Positions 23,757 through 34,032 of a stretch of 38,801 nt of DNA are shown here, one piece after another. The translations under genes and the position numbers were made by a program. How positions within the stretch are numbered: the first letter of the stretch is position 1; every line of letters begins with the position of its first letter. This DNA is from Smittium culicis. Its lineage: Eukaryota; Kickxellomycota; Harpellomycetes; Harpellales; Legeriomycetaceae. The notes below the pieces were generated by a model. The model saw only the letters and a program-made list of their open reading frames with translations. It was not told the origin of the DNA and did no database searches. The stretch is taken from positions 1-38,801 of the forward strand of contig LSSN01004465.1 of assembly GCA_001970855.1 (NCBI GenBank), read 5' to 3'.

Positions 23757-23884
23757 TCTGTTGAGATAACTTGGTATAGAAAGAGTAAAATGGTACTTAT
23801 ATTATAATTAAAAATATACGTTTTTATTATTTTTTTATCAGACTGCAATAAATTTATTGATTTTATTAGAGTATATATAGGGAT

Positions 23885-24340
23885 ATAAACTATATACTAT
23901 GCGTATAATTAAAGGCTTTAAGTTACGTAATTTGATTTTAATAAAAATTCGTGCCGCTTAGAAAAATGCTAATCTTCGATTTTCTCGGTGCCTTATTTCT
24001 AGTAACGCCGTCAACAGTGACTTTTATACCATATTTTTTGTATTAGCTAAATTTAGATCAACATACCTTTTAACTTTTATTTTAACTTGCATTCAAACTT
24101 TATTTATTGTAAATAACTTACTCACTATTATGCACTCTTTATGGTTTCTTTGTAAAAAATTTCATTGTAACTGTCTTTGTAATATCCTTTTATTTGAGAT
24201 TGTCCAATTAAATAATTATTTCGAAAACCTATTAATAATCCTCATAAATAATTCTAGAACCAAGGTTGAGATTGCTTCCATATATTTAAAATTATTATTT
24301 AAAAGTTCGCTTTCCACGTTATGCTTTGGCGTTCAACGTT
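23885..24340 (+). repeat. Diverged second copy of the 5' block of the giant gene
   Basis: Same order of landmarks as 60-430 in the same orientation: TATACTATGCGTATAA, CGTGCCGCTTAGAAAA, TCGATTTTCTCGGTGCC, GTAACGCC, TTTCTTTGTAAA, GTCTTTG, and TCCAATTAAATAATTA. After about 24235 the match fades, and the coding sequence of the giant gene does not follow. A 70-codon frame inside (24130-24342) has no counterpart in the other copy, so I do not call it a gene. Confidence 0.55.
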
Positions 24341-24508
24341 AGGTATATTTTTCCTTATTATTTTCTAGAATTTTTTTAATTTATATTTTGGAACTTATAG
24401 TTTGATTAATTGAACAACGCATAAAATTTTTTTCATTTATCTATCTGAAAGCACTAACTTATCAATAAAAAATAAAATTTTTAAAGCTGTATATTTAATA
24501 TTGAGGTC

Positions 24509-24655
24509 TCATATAGAATTAATACATATATGATGAGGTGTTTGACGGTCTGAGGAAGACTTATGGCGCAGTATTATGCGGTCATGAGAAGATTCGGCTT
24601 TTTCCAGCGGAACTTTAGAGGCAGCTTGGGGTTTCTTACTAGTTTCGAAAGTCAT
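24509..24655 (-). CDS. Possible small gene or first exon, unrecognised (48 codons)
   Basis: An ATG-started minus-strand frame in a G+C-richer patch encodes MTFETSKKPQAASKVPLEK and so on, a polar Ser/Lys/His-rich peptide of 48 residues ending in TGA. The upstream side (24656-24740) is AT-rich and promoter-like. A GTATTA donor-like site lies near its end, so it could be the first exon of a spliced gene whose next exon I cannot identify. No domain is recognised. Confidence 0.35.
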   Translation of the reverse strand: MTFETSKKPQAASKVPLEKAESSHDRIILRHKSSSDRQTPHHICINSI

Positions 24656-24991
24656 AGTGAGTCGATAGTTAGAGTAATTTGGTTATAGGTTGGAGTTTAT
24701 TTATTTATTTATTTTTTGGGTTTTTTTAATTTATTAAAATTTATAGTGAAATAATATCGATTTAAATGAATAAAATTGAATTGTAGTATTGTTAAAGAAT
24801 TAATTTCTTTTTTTTATTATCAGTAAAAAATTAGTTGAAGAGCTTGTTTATAACAAATTTTTAATGAATTTTTAAATTATAAGTCGTGTCGTACTTTTTT
24901 TTTTAAAACGATGAAAAGATTGTAGGGGTTTTGTACTGAAATTTGGAATCATCGGGGGTAGAGTGTGAAATTGTATGTAGTAGTTTCTTTT

Positions 24992-25570
24992 GTAAAATAA
25001 AACTTCATTTTATCACTTATAATTAATTCTCTTCGTGGTTTTTTTTTATAAAATATTTCGGTGTATTTTTAATTTCTTTGTAAAATAAATCTTTAGTTTA
25101 TCAATTATAATCAATTCTCTTTGTGGCATAAAAATATTCTAATTTATGATTAATTTCTTTGTAAAATAAATCTTTAGTTTATCAATTATAATCAATTCTC
25201 TTTGTGGCATAAAAATATTCTAATTTATGATTAATTTCTTTGTAAAATAAATCTTTAGTTTATCAATTATAATCAATTCTCTTTGTGGCATAAAAATATT
25301 CTAATTTATGATTAATTTCTTTGTAAAATAAATCTTTAGTTTATCAATTATAATCAATTCTCTTTGTGGCATAAAAATATTCTAATTTATGATTAATTTC
25401 TTTGTAAAATAAATCTTTAGTTTATCAATTATAATCAATTCTCTTTGTGGCATAAAAATATTCTAATTTATGATTAATTTCTTTGTAAAATAAATCTTTA
25501 GTTTATCAATTATAATCAATTCTCTTTGTGGCATAAAAATATTCTAATTTATGATTAATTTCTTTGTGAA
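24992..25570 (+). repeat. 81-bp minisatellite, six near-identical units plus diverged edges
   Basis: Units start (at GTAAAATAAATCTTTAG) at 25080, 25161, 25242, 25323, 25404 and 25485, exactly 81 bases apart. A truncated seventh begins at 25566 and a diverged 88-bp unit lies at 24992-25079. The units look identical to each other. The period is a multiple of three, but every frame contains stops, so the array is non-coding. Confidence 0.95.
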
Positions 25571-27272
25571 ATCTAATCGCAAAACAAAGGCATTGATGTT
25601 AAAGGCAAATAACGACTATCACAGTTCCAAATGATGACTTTCTGTCAGATCACTATGAAAACTTCCGCATATATACATTTATAAGCATCTCAAATAATTT
25701 CCGTGATATTGAGACATATTCCAACAGTCTTAATTATTTTTATACCGCATATATGGTCAGAATCATTAATATGGGGATTACATGTTATTTATTATTCTGC
25801 TAAAAGATTCTTGGAAAATTATATAGAGTTTTTATAGCTGATATTAGCAAATATTAGAGTATATTAAGTTTAAAGTATCTAAAACATAAATTCCCTCCAC
25901 TAATTTACAGAGTTTATACAAAATATTTTTTTTTGATTATCTCAAGCTTTATAATTTATATAAATAAAAATAAAAAAATCGCTTTTAATAAACCAAAACT
26001 CTTCATTTATATAGCCTTTTTTTTTGCTAATTTAAACGCATTCGTGCTGATGAATATTGAGCGAGTTCTACCTATTTATTTCATACATATTCAAGATAAA
26101 AATGTGACATGATATGTAAGAAAATCTAAAATTATGACTCACTGTTTCGATTTAAAACGATCGAACTTTTAATTTAGTCAACTAAAAGCAGATTGGCGAT
26201 TACTAAAGGTGTTATTTTTTAGATTATATACTAAATTGGATTGAACACAAATTGTTTTATTCCTATTTATGATTCAGTTTATGGTATATATTTCTGAAGA
26301 ATAAGCGTATAGACTTTCTGTGAAAAGCCGTAAATAAATAAAATTCAAGAAAAGGATTACTAAACACATTGGTTGCCATTTTTTATGTAAAAGAGAGAAA
26401 AATTTATACGACTTGGTAAAGTCTATTAATATAAAATCAGTAATAAAGGGGAAATGATTTGAAAATTTGTCTAGATTTAATTAGAATAATTAAATTATAA
26501 ACGTATAAAATAGAGATATAATTGTATAAAAACAAATTATGCCACGCGAGCTCTATAGAAATTCGGCGAATGAACAAAAATTTGGTATTCAAATTTGGTT
26601 ATAAGACTATTTTTTATTTTTTTGTAAGTTGCAGTGAATTAAACAAAATACAACAAAGACGAAAAATTATAATTTCGCAAATGTGTAATTTACGAATTAA
26701 TTTAAAATAAAGTACTCAAGTATTTTGAATTGAATGACAAAAAAGATTTTTATATGCTATGTTATATATTTAATTGTGATAAAAATGTGCTAACAAAAAA
26801 CTATTTTTGTGCAGTAATATTTAGCTACTTGATAGAACGAGTTACACAAAAGTATATGTATTTTTCAAAAAATCATTGATAGAATTTTGTTTTTTTGTAA
26901 AAATACTTCATAATACTATCTCAAAACGTCATGAAGAATTTTTCTGAATATTCTCGCTAAAGTTTAAATCATTCAAGAATATTTTTTATACTTTTACTTT
27001 AGGCAATAAAGTATAAAAAAATAAAAAGGCCATTTTTGTAAATAAAAAGCAATGATGATCGAGCGTGGATAATTAAAAAAATAAATAACGGGTGTATTTT
27101 CACGATTTCAAACTAAAATTAGATCGAATATTGATATTATACTAATTTATTATTGAGGAATATCCAATATAGAATTGCTAAAAAGACAAATATTTTTTTA
27201 CAAGTATTAAAATGGGGAGCAATAATCATAATTTTTTATTTTTGTCGTGATTTTGATAGTCACTGTAATGGG
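25571..27272. other. AT-rich intergenic DNA downstream of the P450 gene
   Basis: No supported gene. A 62-codon plus-strand frame at 26522-26710 starts at a non-ATG codon and has no domain features. The last few hundred bases should hold the 3' UTR of the P450 gene. Confidence 0.5.
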
Positions 27273-30012
27273 CTAAATAAATAGATAGTGCTTTTTCAAA
27301 TAAATTACAGATTGATCGGGAATTGTAGTAATTATATTCTTATATCCAGGATGTGATTGGTTTAGACCGTTAATACTGTTCAAGATGTAGTATTTTCTAA
27401 CAATTAGTGCGATTATCACTTTCAATTGAGACGATGAGTAAGAAATATAAGGACATTTGTTTCTATTCAAATTATAGTATACAAATATTAATAAAGTATG
27501 TATATAGTAAAAGGAAAATAATTTGAGCTACCTAATTCCCCAAATAGTATCATCAATTCCTGAGTCCTAATTTTTTAGTTTTTACAAATGGTTAAAATAT
27601 TTTTTAATATTAAGGTAGATACAATTCACTGATATAAAATGTTGATTTTTTATAAAAAAAAAAAAGAAGAACGGTACCTCAAGCTTCGAACTAGATTCTA
27701 AATGTCTTTCAGGGATAAATGAGCGAATGCTAGGCCCAAATAATTTCATGTTTCTGTTGTGAGTAAAAGAGCTGAAAGATATAGTAGAACCTTGTTTCAA
27801 AACTATCCCGTTAGATAGAAAGTAATCTTTATCCATATATCGATGAGCAAAGTCTGTAAATATAAAACATAAATGTATAATAAAAAAAGTGCTAGTAGGT
27901 GGAGAGGATATAAATAAATATATTATTTCAAAGAGCTTACTTGCAGGGGAAGATAACCTTAAAGATTCTTTGATCGTTGCGTCTAAATAAACCATATCAG
28001 ACAAGGCTTTTCGACTAATAGACTTTCCATACTTATTTATGATTTCAGATTGCTCAAGGACAAGCTTTTTAGAAACTTTTGGATATAAAGATATGTCAAC
28101 AAGGATATTTATCAGGCGAGGCGAGCTAATCAAGGCTGATGTTCTTAAATACTGGAGAATGCCAGAGGTGATATAATTTTCGTTTAAAGATCCAAAGTGT
28201 GATGGATTTTCATAAATAACATCGATGATGTTCTAAAAATTGTTAATTAGGTATTTATTTAAGTAAAAAATTTAATTTTTATATATGTAAATTTTAGAAT
28301 GTTACATCTTTGGATATGTGCTTGGATTTTTTAGCTCTCATCAAAAGTTCTTGTTTGAAAAAAGATTTCAATAATTTGAAATGAGGTTTTAGTTTTATAA
28401 AGTAAAGTATTGCTCTAAAAAATGCATGGTAGTTTCAACATATTTTTGGTTTAAAAAATAGATAATAAGAGTTATTGGAAGTTAAAGTAATGAGAAATTC
28501 ATGTGTTACTCGATTCTATTGAATATAGTTATGTCTGATTTTATGGATAGGAACTTGTTGTCCATGAAAGCATCTATAGCATTTTGTAGTGCTTGGTCTT
28601 TATAATTGCACTGGTGAGATACAGAATAAAAAAAAAGTTTTAAAGGTTTAATCATAACAATAAAAAAGAAAATGAATTACCTTTCCAAGAGCTCTAATCA
28701 AGGCTACAATCAAGGATAAAGAATATATAAAAGCTAAAAGTAACAAGAACTAAGAACTAAGAACTAAGAGGAAACAGAAAATAGCTTACAATTCTCTATT
28801 AGGATATGAGAAGCAAAATGTTTCGAGTTACGAATTTTAAAAGTGTCTATAATGTATAATTATAGTTATTTTAAAACGTAACAAGAATTTAAAAAGCTAA
28901 ATAGGCTAAAAAAAATTCATTAGTACATAAACGGTCCACAAAAAAAGTTGAACTTTAAAAGCGAAGTATAACATAATAATAAATCAGTAAAATCAAGATC
29001 AATCAATAAATTTGGTTAAATAGTATCAACCAAGATAAAATTATATGCAAATATTAATTTTCATTTTAGGTTAGACTATGATATTTTTATTTTATTTCAA
29101 TATTTAAATTATTTGAAATAAAAAGTATTTCAAAATTTGATTTTATTTGTATATAGAGTCAAATTCTTAGTTATAAGATGGAAGAAAACAATAATTAGTA
29201 ACTTACCAGAGTCTGTTTTAGAGGAGAAATTGATGATAAATTCACTAATGTGGCTATCGAATTCTTCCTGTTCAGCATGGATGAAATAATCCAAATATTT
29301 TCTAGAAATCAATTTTCCAATGACATTTTCTGTTTTGATTAAAAACTCTGGGTAAAAAAATAAGCATATTTCCGAGTCGGTAGTCTAAAACCAATATAGG
29401 GAAATTTATTGGGGACAGCTATAAGTGCAGGTTTCGTCAAGTAAAATATGGAGTACCTTTAGTTGCGCTTTGCAGATATTGACTGTCTTATAAGACATAG
29501 ACAAAAATTCTTGTAAATATTTAGAGCCAAGTATCGTGTTTTTATGTAAATTGTCAAGTCGAACCACATCATTAGCCTAAAGTATCAATTCGAATATTAG
29601 AGGATATTAGAAAACACTAAATAATGGTTATAAAAAATACCTTTTCAATAACATCACAAAGGCCATCGAACGAGTCTATCTTCGAATTAAGTGTGTAATC
29701 AAGCTTTTTTGGTAAGCATTCCTAAAATATAGAATTTTTTTATAAGATTTTGAGACAAGTTTTTAATTGTAAACTATATTCAAGCACCTTTTTGTATTGC
29801 GGAATTAATATAGAAATTAGCACGTTTTTGAAGATGTTGGTGACGATGGTAATGGAGTAAATCGAAAGAACTATTTGCACAGTTAAGATTATATAATTAA
29901 ATAGTATTTTCTTTAATTTTTCAGTTTCGGAACTGCGCGAATCTATTAAAAAGTTTGATACGAGAATAGTAATGATCGAGAATGCCAGATAAGTTTTTTC
30001 CGTGTAATTCAT
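27273..30012 (-). CDS. Cytochrome P450, membrane-anchored, 12 exons, 538 aa, atypical heme loop
   Basis: Exons (minus strand): 30012-29788, 29721-29641, 29576-29457, 29384-29207, 28846-28790, 28733-28681, 28610-28510, 28414-28306, 28232-27941, 27853-27678, 27566-27532, 27462-27273. All junctions are GT...AG, phases match, and the total is 1,617 nt, an open frame of 538 codons plus stop. The N-terminus has two hydrophobic stretches (ER anchor). An I-helix-like segment (TSALISSPRLIN) precedes the K-helix ExxR (E397, R400 in KESLRL). Then come SNGIVLKQGSTISFSSFTHN, the meander FIPERHL (R455), and Cys479 in NKCPY, followed by a P450-like C-terminus. The family uses heme and O2 to oxidise lipids, sterols or xenobiotics; the substrate here is unknown. 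Oddities: the heme loop lacks the usual FGxGxHxCPG glycines, and the C-helix lacks its usual Arg-rich pattern. It may be a divergent or inactive paralog. The 27566-27532 exon is the least certain. Confidence 0.85.
28734..28789 (-). other. P450 intron with triple TTCTTAG repeat next to the acceptor
   Basis: A 56-nt intron, GTAAGC...TTTTAG. It contains three tandem TTCTTAG units (near 28750-28770), each ending in AG, upstream of the AG that gives the correct phase. Use of any of the three upstream AGs would break the frame or bring in a stop. Confidence 0.7.
28847..29206 (-). other. Long P450 intron (about 360 nt)
   Basis: It starts with a strong GTAAGT donor and ends CATTATAG. The other ten introns of this gene are 56-95 nt, so this one is about four times longer. 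The extra AT-rich sequence contains no recognised element. Confidence 0.6.
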
Positions 30013-30349
30013 TTTAATTTTTATATATTGATTAGTTTTATATGTGTTATAGAATCTCTAGAAGGGTGATTTTATATTGAAGCAAATCAAAAAGTCAATA
30101 TCTTGTTGCGATAATAATTTATATGCGTAAGGTTGTATTATTAGCGGGGTTTTATGCTGACGATAAAAGTAGCTGTAGACCTTGCAGCAAAACTTGCATA
30201 TGAGAGACCCTTAGGAGGACGGTACTTTTTTTGCTTGGAGTATTAGTATGGAGTATTATGTCTGATTTATTGGCTAAAAGATTATTCCATTTGATAATAT
30301 ATCCTAATCGAATGTAAAACCTAAATAAAATTTGAAGCAAAAGATAAGG
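30013..30349. other. Upstream region of the P450 gene
   Basis: Probable promoter. A G+C-richer patch at about 30150-30245 carries a 30-codon plus-strand ATG frame (30154-30246, ending in TAG) of unknown value. MITE copy 6 lies about 340 bases upstream of the P450 start. Confidence 0.4.
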
Positions 30350-30353
30350 TTAA

Positions 30354-30542
30354 CCCTTTCCCGTCCAACGACAATTAAATTAACGAATTTATTGATTCGT
30401 TTACGATTTAAAAGTAAATTAATTATTTGCTGGTATATTACAACCTACCAATAATTATCATAGACTCAAAATTAAAGTATTTTAACTGAACACAGTTGGC
30501 TATATTTGGAAGATTAAAAATAGTCTACCGCCCATGTAGGGG
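30354..30542 (-). mobile_element. piggyBac-type MITE, copy 6 (inverted)
   Basis: 189 bp. It starts CCCTTTCCCGTCCAACG after TTAA (30350-30353) and ends in TAGGGG before ATAA, so the right target copy has one change. It is 340 bases upstream of the P450 start codon, close enough to affect its promoter. Confidence 0.85.
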
Positions 30543-31207
30543 ATAATTGATAATGTTCTGCTCCTCGAAAGAATCTCCTATATTGGAGATTCTGAACTAA
30601 GAGATCGCTTTGACGCAGTATAATACTATTGACCTGAATATTTAAAAAATAAAATTGTTAAAGGGTAAAGTGAAAAGGCATTTCAATTTTTTTACTAATT
30701 CGCTATATTATGAACTTGGTAATTTCTAAAATAAATGTATAATATTATTTATTCGATAATTATCGAATACAAAACTCGAATCGCATATAAGCTTTTCATT
30801 TGAATTGTTTCAAGCATAATGAATCACGATCATGAAAAAATTATTGGAGCCACTATTTTTAAACACGAATTTTACAAGTGTCTACGGAACATATGAATGA
30901 AATACCAAAATTGGATAATTTAAATTCTTGATGATTCCTAATGGAATATTTAGCTACCTCTATTGGCTTATCAAAATGTAGATGTTAACATAGAATGTAG
31001 CAAAACCACCAGCGAGTAATAAATTAATCGTTATATAACTAGTGATGTACAATTATCAACATTAGTTAGCAACATATTTATCACCACCTTTTTTTTTGAA
31101 TTAACACTTTCCACTTAACTAATGATCTTATTAATTTGTTTATGGCTAATAGTTTTTGTATTATAAGTATATTACTTGGAGGACTCTTAATGAGATATTT
31201 AATTATG
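30543..31207. other. Intergenic DNA between MITEs
   Basis: AT-rich, no supported gene or RNA. A short G+C-richer patch at about 30550-30620 has no open frame of note. Confidence 0.5.
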
Positions 31208-31211
31208 TTAA

Positions 31212-31398
31212 ACCTTTCGCGGGCAGGTACACTTTTTGATCTACAAAATATATCTAATTAAATTCAAATAAAATACTTTAATTCGAAACCTTTAGAAATA
31301 TTGGTATACTGTTAAATAAAAGCAGATAATAAAATACCTTATAAATAACTAGCGAATCATTAATTTTGTGAATTTTAAGGTCATTGGACGGGAAAGGG
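31212..31398 (+). mobile_element. piggyBac-type MITE, copy 7
   Basis: 187 bp. TTAA (31208-31211) precedes ACCTTTCGCGGGC. The right end GGACGGGAAAGGG is followed by TAAA, one base off the target. The internal landmarks TTTTTGATCTAC and AATTCGAAACC are eroded forms of the family consensus. Confidence 0.82.
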
Positions 31399-31796
31399 TA
31401 AAGTGTTACAGTGTATTTAATTTCATAAAATGTAGTTATCCAATAAAAATAATAGCTGACTATATTAGTAAATAATACTATAACCCAAATAAAATAGTAG
31501 AAAAATCAAAACGCATTTTTAACTCCTCCAATAATATTTACAGTTATTGATTAATCAATCCAATTATTATTAGCAGTAACAGAGTTATCTCTTTGTTCAA
31601 AATCTCCCATTTGTTGATATATTTAAGATTACAATACATAAATATGTTACAGAATTTAGCTATTAGCATGAAATATGGGAGATCTTCTTGAAGAGGAAAT
31701 TAACTAACTAATTATTTAATTTGATAGCTGGAACTAGATTAATCAATATTATTTGTCAGATAGCCATTTATATATATATTTTTTAATTGGATTAAA

Positions 31797-31984
31797 CCCT
31801 TTCACAGGCAGCAGACTATTTTTAATTTATCAAATATAGCCAACTGTGTTCAACTAAAACTCTATAATTACTAGCCTAAATAAATAATGGAAAGCTGTGT
31901 TTTAGCAGCAAATAGTGAAATTACTTATAAATCATAGACGAATCAACAAAATTATATTTTTCAAGAGAGTTGGAATGGAAAGGG
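31797..31984 (+). mobile_element. piggyBac-type MITE, copy 8
   Basis: 188 bp, starts CCCTTTCACAGGCAG and ends TGGAATGGAAAGGG. The right flank TTAA (31985-31988) is also the left flank of the next copy, so the two sit head to tail on one shared target. Confidence 0.85.
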
Positions 31985-31988
31985 TTAA

Positions 31989-32177
31989 CGCTTTCACAGG
32001 TTGTAGATTATTTTTGGACCGCCAAATATAGCCAACTGTGTTCAATAAAAAACGGCTAATTTCTAAGCCTTGAGAAATACTAGCATATTGCATAAATAGG
32101 AGCAAACAATAAACCTGCTTAAAGTTCATAAACGAATCATTAAATTAAACCTTTTAAAGACTGTTGATAGAAAAGCG
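31989..32177 (+). mobile_element. piggyBac-type MITE, copy 9, with matched variant ends
   Basis: 189 bp between TTAA (31985-31988, shared with copy 8) and TTAA (32178-32181). The ends read CGCTTTC and GAAAAGCG rather than CCCTTTC and GAAAGGG. The same change is present in both terminal repeats. Confidence 0.85.
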
Positions 32178-32189
32178 TTAAAGTGTCAC

Positions 32190-32330
32190 AATTATTTATT
32201 CGTATGTAATTAATCATTAAATTAACTATTTGCTGCTATAAAATAATAGATCAATAATTTTTAATTTCTGCGAATTATACTAATTAAACTAATAATAGTC
32301 ATCAAAAATCGATGGGCCAATAAAATTCTA
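32190..32330 (-). mobile_element. Degenerate piggyBac-type MITE fragment, copy 16 (inverted)
   Basis: ATTCGTATGTAATTAATC, TTAACTATTTGCTGCTATA, GATCAATAATTTTTAAT, CGAATTATACTAATTAAAC and ATAATAGTCATCAAAAATCGA follow the order of the inverted family consensus. Both ends are missing or too eroded to place. Edges are approximate. Confidence 0.5.
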
Positions 32331-32420
32331 CTGACCTTGAAGGTTTAATTATAAATTTAAATTTGGTCTGTAGGAAAATATTGTCGATGCGTAACAGCCA
32401 ACCATAAGAGCACAATCTAG

Positions 32421-32607
32421 CCCTTTCCGGCCCAACACTCTAAAAAAAAAGAATTTATTGATTCATAATGATTTAAAAGTAGGTTAATTATTTGCTGATA
32501 TTTCACATTAGCCCAATATTTTTAAAGAAGTCATAATTATAATATTACTATTGAATCTAGTTTGCTAAATTTGGTAGATCAATAATAGCCTACTTCCCGT
32601 GAAAGGG
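32421..32607 (-). mobile_element. piggyBac-type MITE, copy 10 (inverted)
   Basis: 187 bp, starts CCCTTTCCGGCCCAACACTC and ends CCCGTGAAAGGG before TTAA (32608-32611). The left flank is CTAG, so that target copy has decayed or was lost. Confidence 0.85.
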
Positions 32608-34028
32608 TTAAAATTGAAACTACTTGACAATTATATAATTTAGCGAAATGCCACAAATTTAATTTTTCTTCAGCTGATATTTTCCGTACCTTGCCTGAAT
32701 CAACAAATCTATGTAATATTGTAAATGTAATTGATATCTCTAGTCGCATTTTTGAGTAAGCGCTCTTTAAATGATTGAGATGAATGATTCGCTCGATTAT
32801 ATTATTCACAGAATTTTATTGGTCAACAATGATATAAGAAACTATGCGTTAAATTAGACTAATTAAATTAGTAAAGTTGGTGCAAGGAGTAAAATAACTA
32901 ATATTCTAATAGTAATAAATTCTTCTATCAGGCTAACAGCTGCTTATCAAAAGGAAAGTAGGAACAATCTACCAACCAGCCAGCTATTCCCAGCTATTGG
33001 ATCAAGTAGGCTGGATGGCTGAAGCTACGAGTAACCATGGAACTAAGCATCGATCCAGTCAAAAATTGAATTCGTTGAGGTCATTGTTATCCTATTATAG
33101 AGTCTATATCTAAAAGGATATGCAAAAAAATGAGCTTGTACCCAAACGTGAGATAGATTGGCCTGAAACTTGTACAATAAGATGCAAAAACATCTGAGAT
33201 TCGTATATCTGTCAAACGCTGGACTTGTACACACAAGCTGGCCCAAGCTGTCCAGAACTAATCGTCTTTATTCAAATTCCGACTATAGTATTATTAGAAA
33301 TAGAATGTTCAGACCAATAGAATCAAGCTTTCAAAAGCGCCTATTTACTGAGAATTTCTTACATTTCAAATAAAAATAAAATAAAACAAAAAGTTGAATT
33401 ATAGTATAAAATTCGAAAACCAAAAATTAAAAATATAGTGGACACCTAGGTGAAGAGGAATTTTTTTTCATGTAAAATTTATCTGCCAGAGTGAATTAGA
33501 TAAAATTATTGGCTGAATAAGATAACCTATTTGGTTTATTTTAACCACCAATTTAAAAATATAAGCAAAGTCAAAAAGTAGGAAATTATAATTAGAAAAA
33601 GTTTCACATCCCGAAATAATTCACTCAAATGGGATATAATTAGGAGAAGCGGAACTTTTTATCATTGAAATTCTATTTGCTTTTTTTTAAATAGGTAATT
33701 GTATTGGTTGAATCAGGTATACCATATTATGATAATTTGTATTCTGATTTAATAATAAATGTAATATTGATAAGTAAGGAAAACATAATAGGAGTATGAC
33801 CTCTTCCCGAATTAATATCCCATATATTTGATGATTTTTCTCGGTTATTTTTTTTTTGTGATCGGAAGGCCCTAAAGGGGATACCCAGCTAATCAGCAGA
33901 CATTATCGCAAATAATTAATTACAATTCAAGTTAATCCCATAATATTTTTAGGTGTAATTTAGGTAATTATTTTTATTAAAATAAAAATTTTTTATTAGT
34001 ACTTTTTGTTTTAAGCCAATAAACTGGG
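32608..34028. other. Intergenic DNA with a G+C-richer segment at about 32930-33375
   Basis: Most is AT-rich and featureless. Two minor coding-like patches exist: a 76-codon minus-strand frame at 32579-32809 without an ATG start, and a segment at about 32930-33375 with overlapping 67-codon frames on both strands followed by an A-rich tail. None has a recognisable domain. They may be relics of a mobile element or gene. Confidence 0.4.
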
Positions 34029-34032
34029 TTAG

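Noticed and set aside
24130..24342. 70-codon plus-strand ORF
   Set aside because: Lies inside the duplicated block; the other copy has no corresponding frame or start codon.
25080..25565. 81-bp array as a coding repeat or CRISPR
   Set aside because: All frames have stops in each unit, and there are no unique spacers between repeats.
27582..27660. Extension of the P450 exon through the T-rich stretch, giving a poly-Phe peptide
   Set aside because: A GTACCG donor at 27677 and later acceptors restore P450-like sequence; the read-through has none.
28769..29206. A single 473-nt P450 intron between 29206 and 28734
   Set aside because: A further 57-nt exon (28846-28790) with matching phases on both sides fits and continues the protein.
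27273..30012. P450 as a pseudogene
   Set aside because: Twelve exons join in phase with GT...AG introns to 538 codons without a stop, so decay is not supported despite the unusual heme loop.
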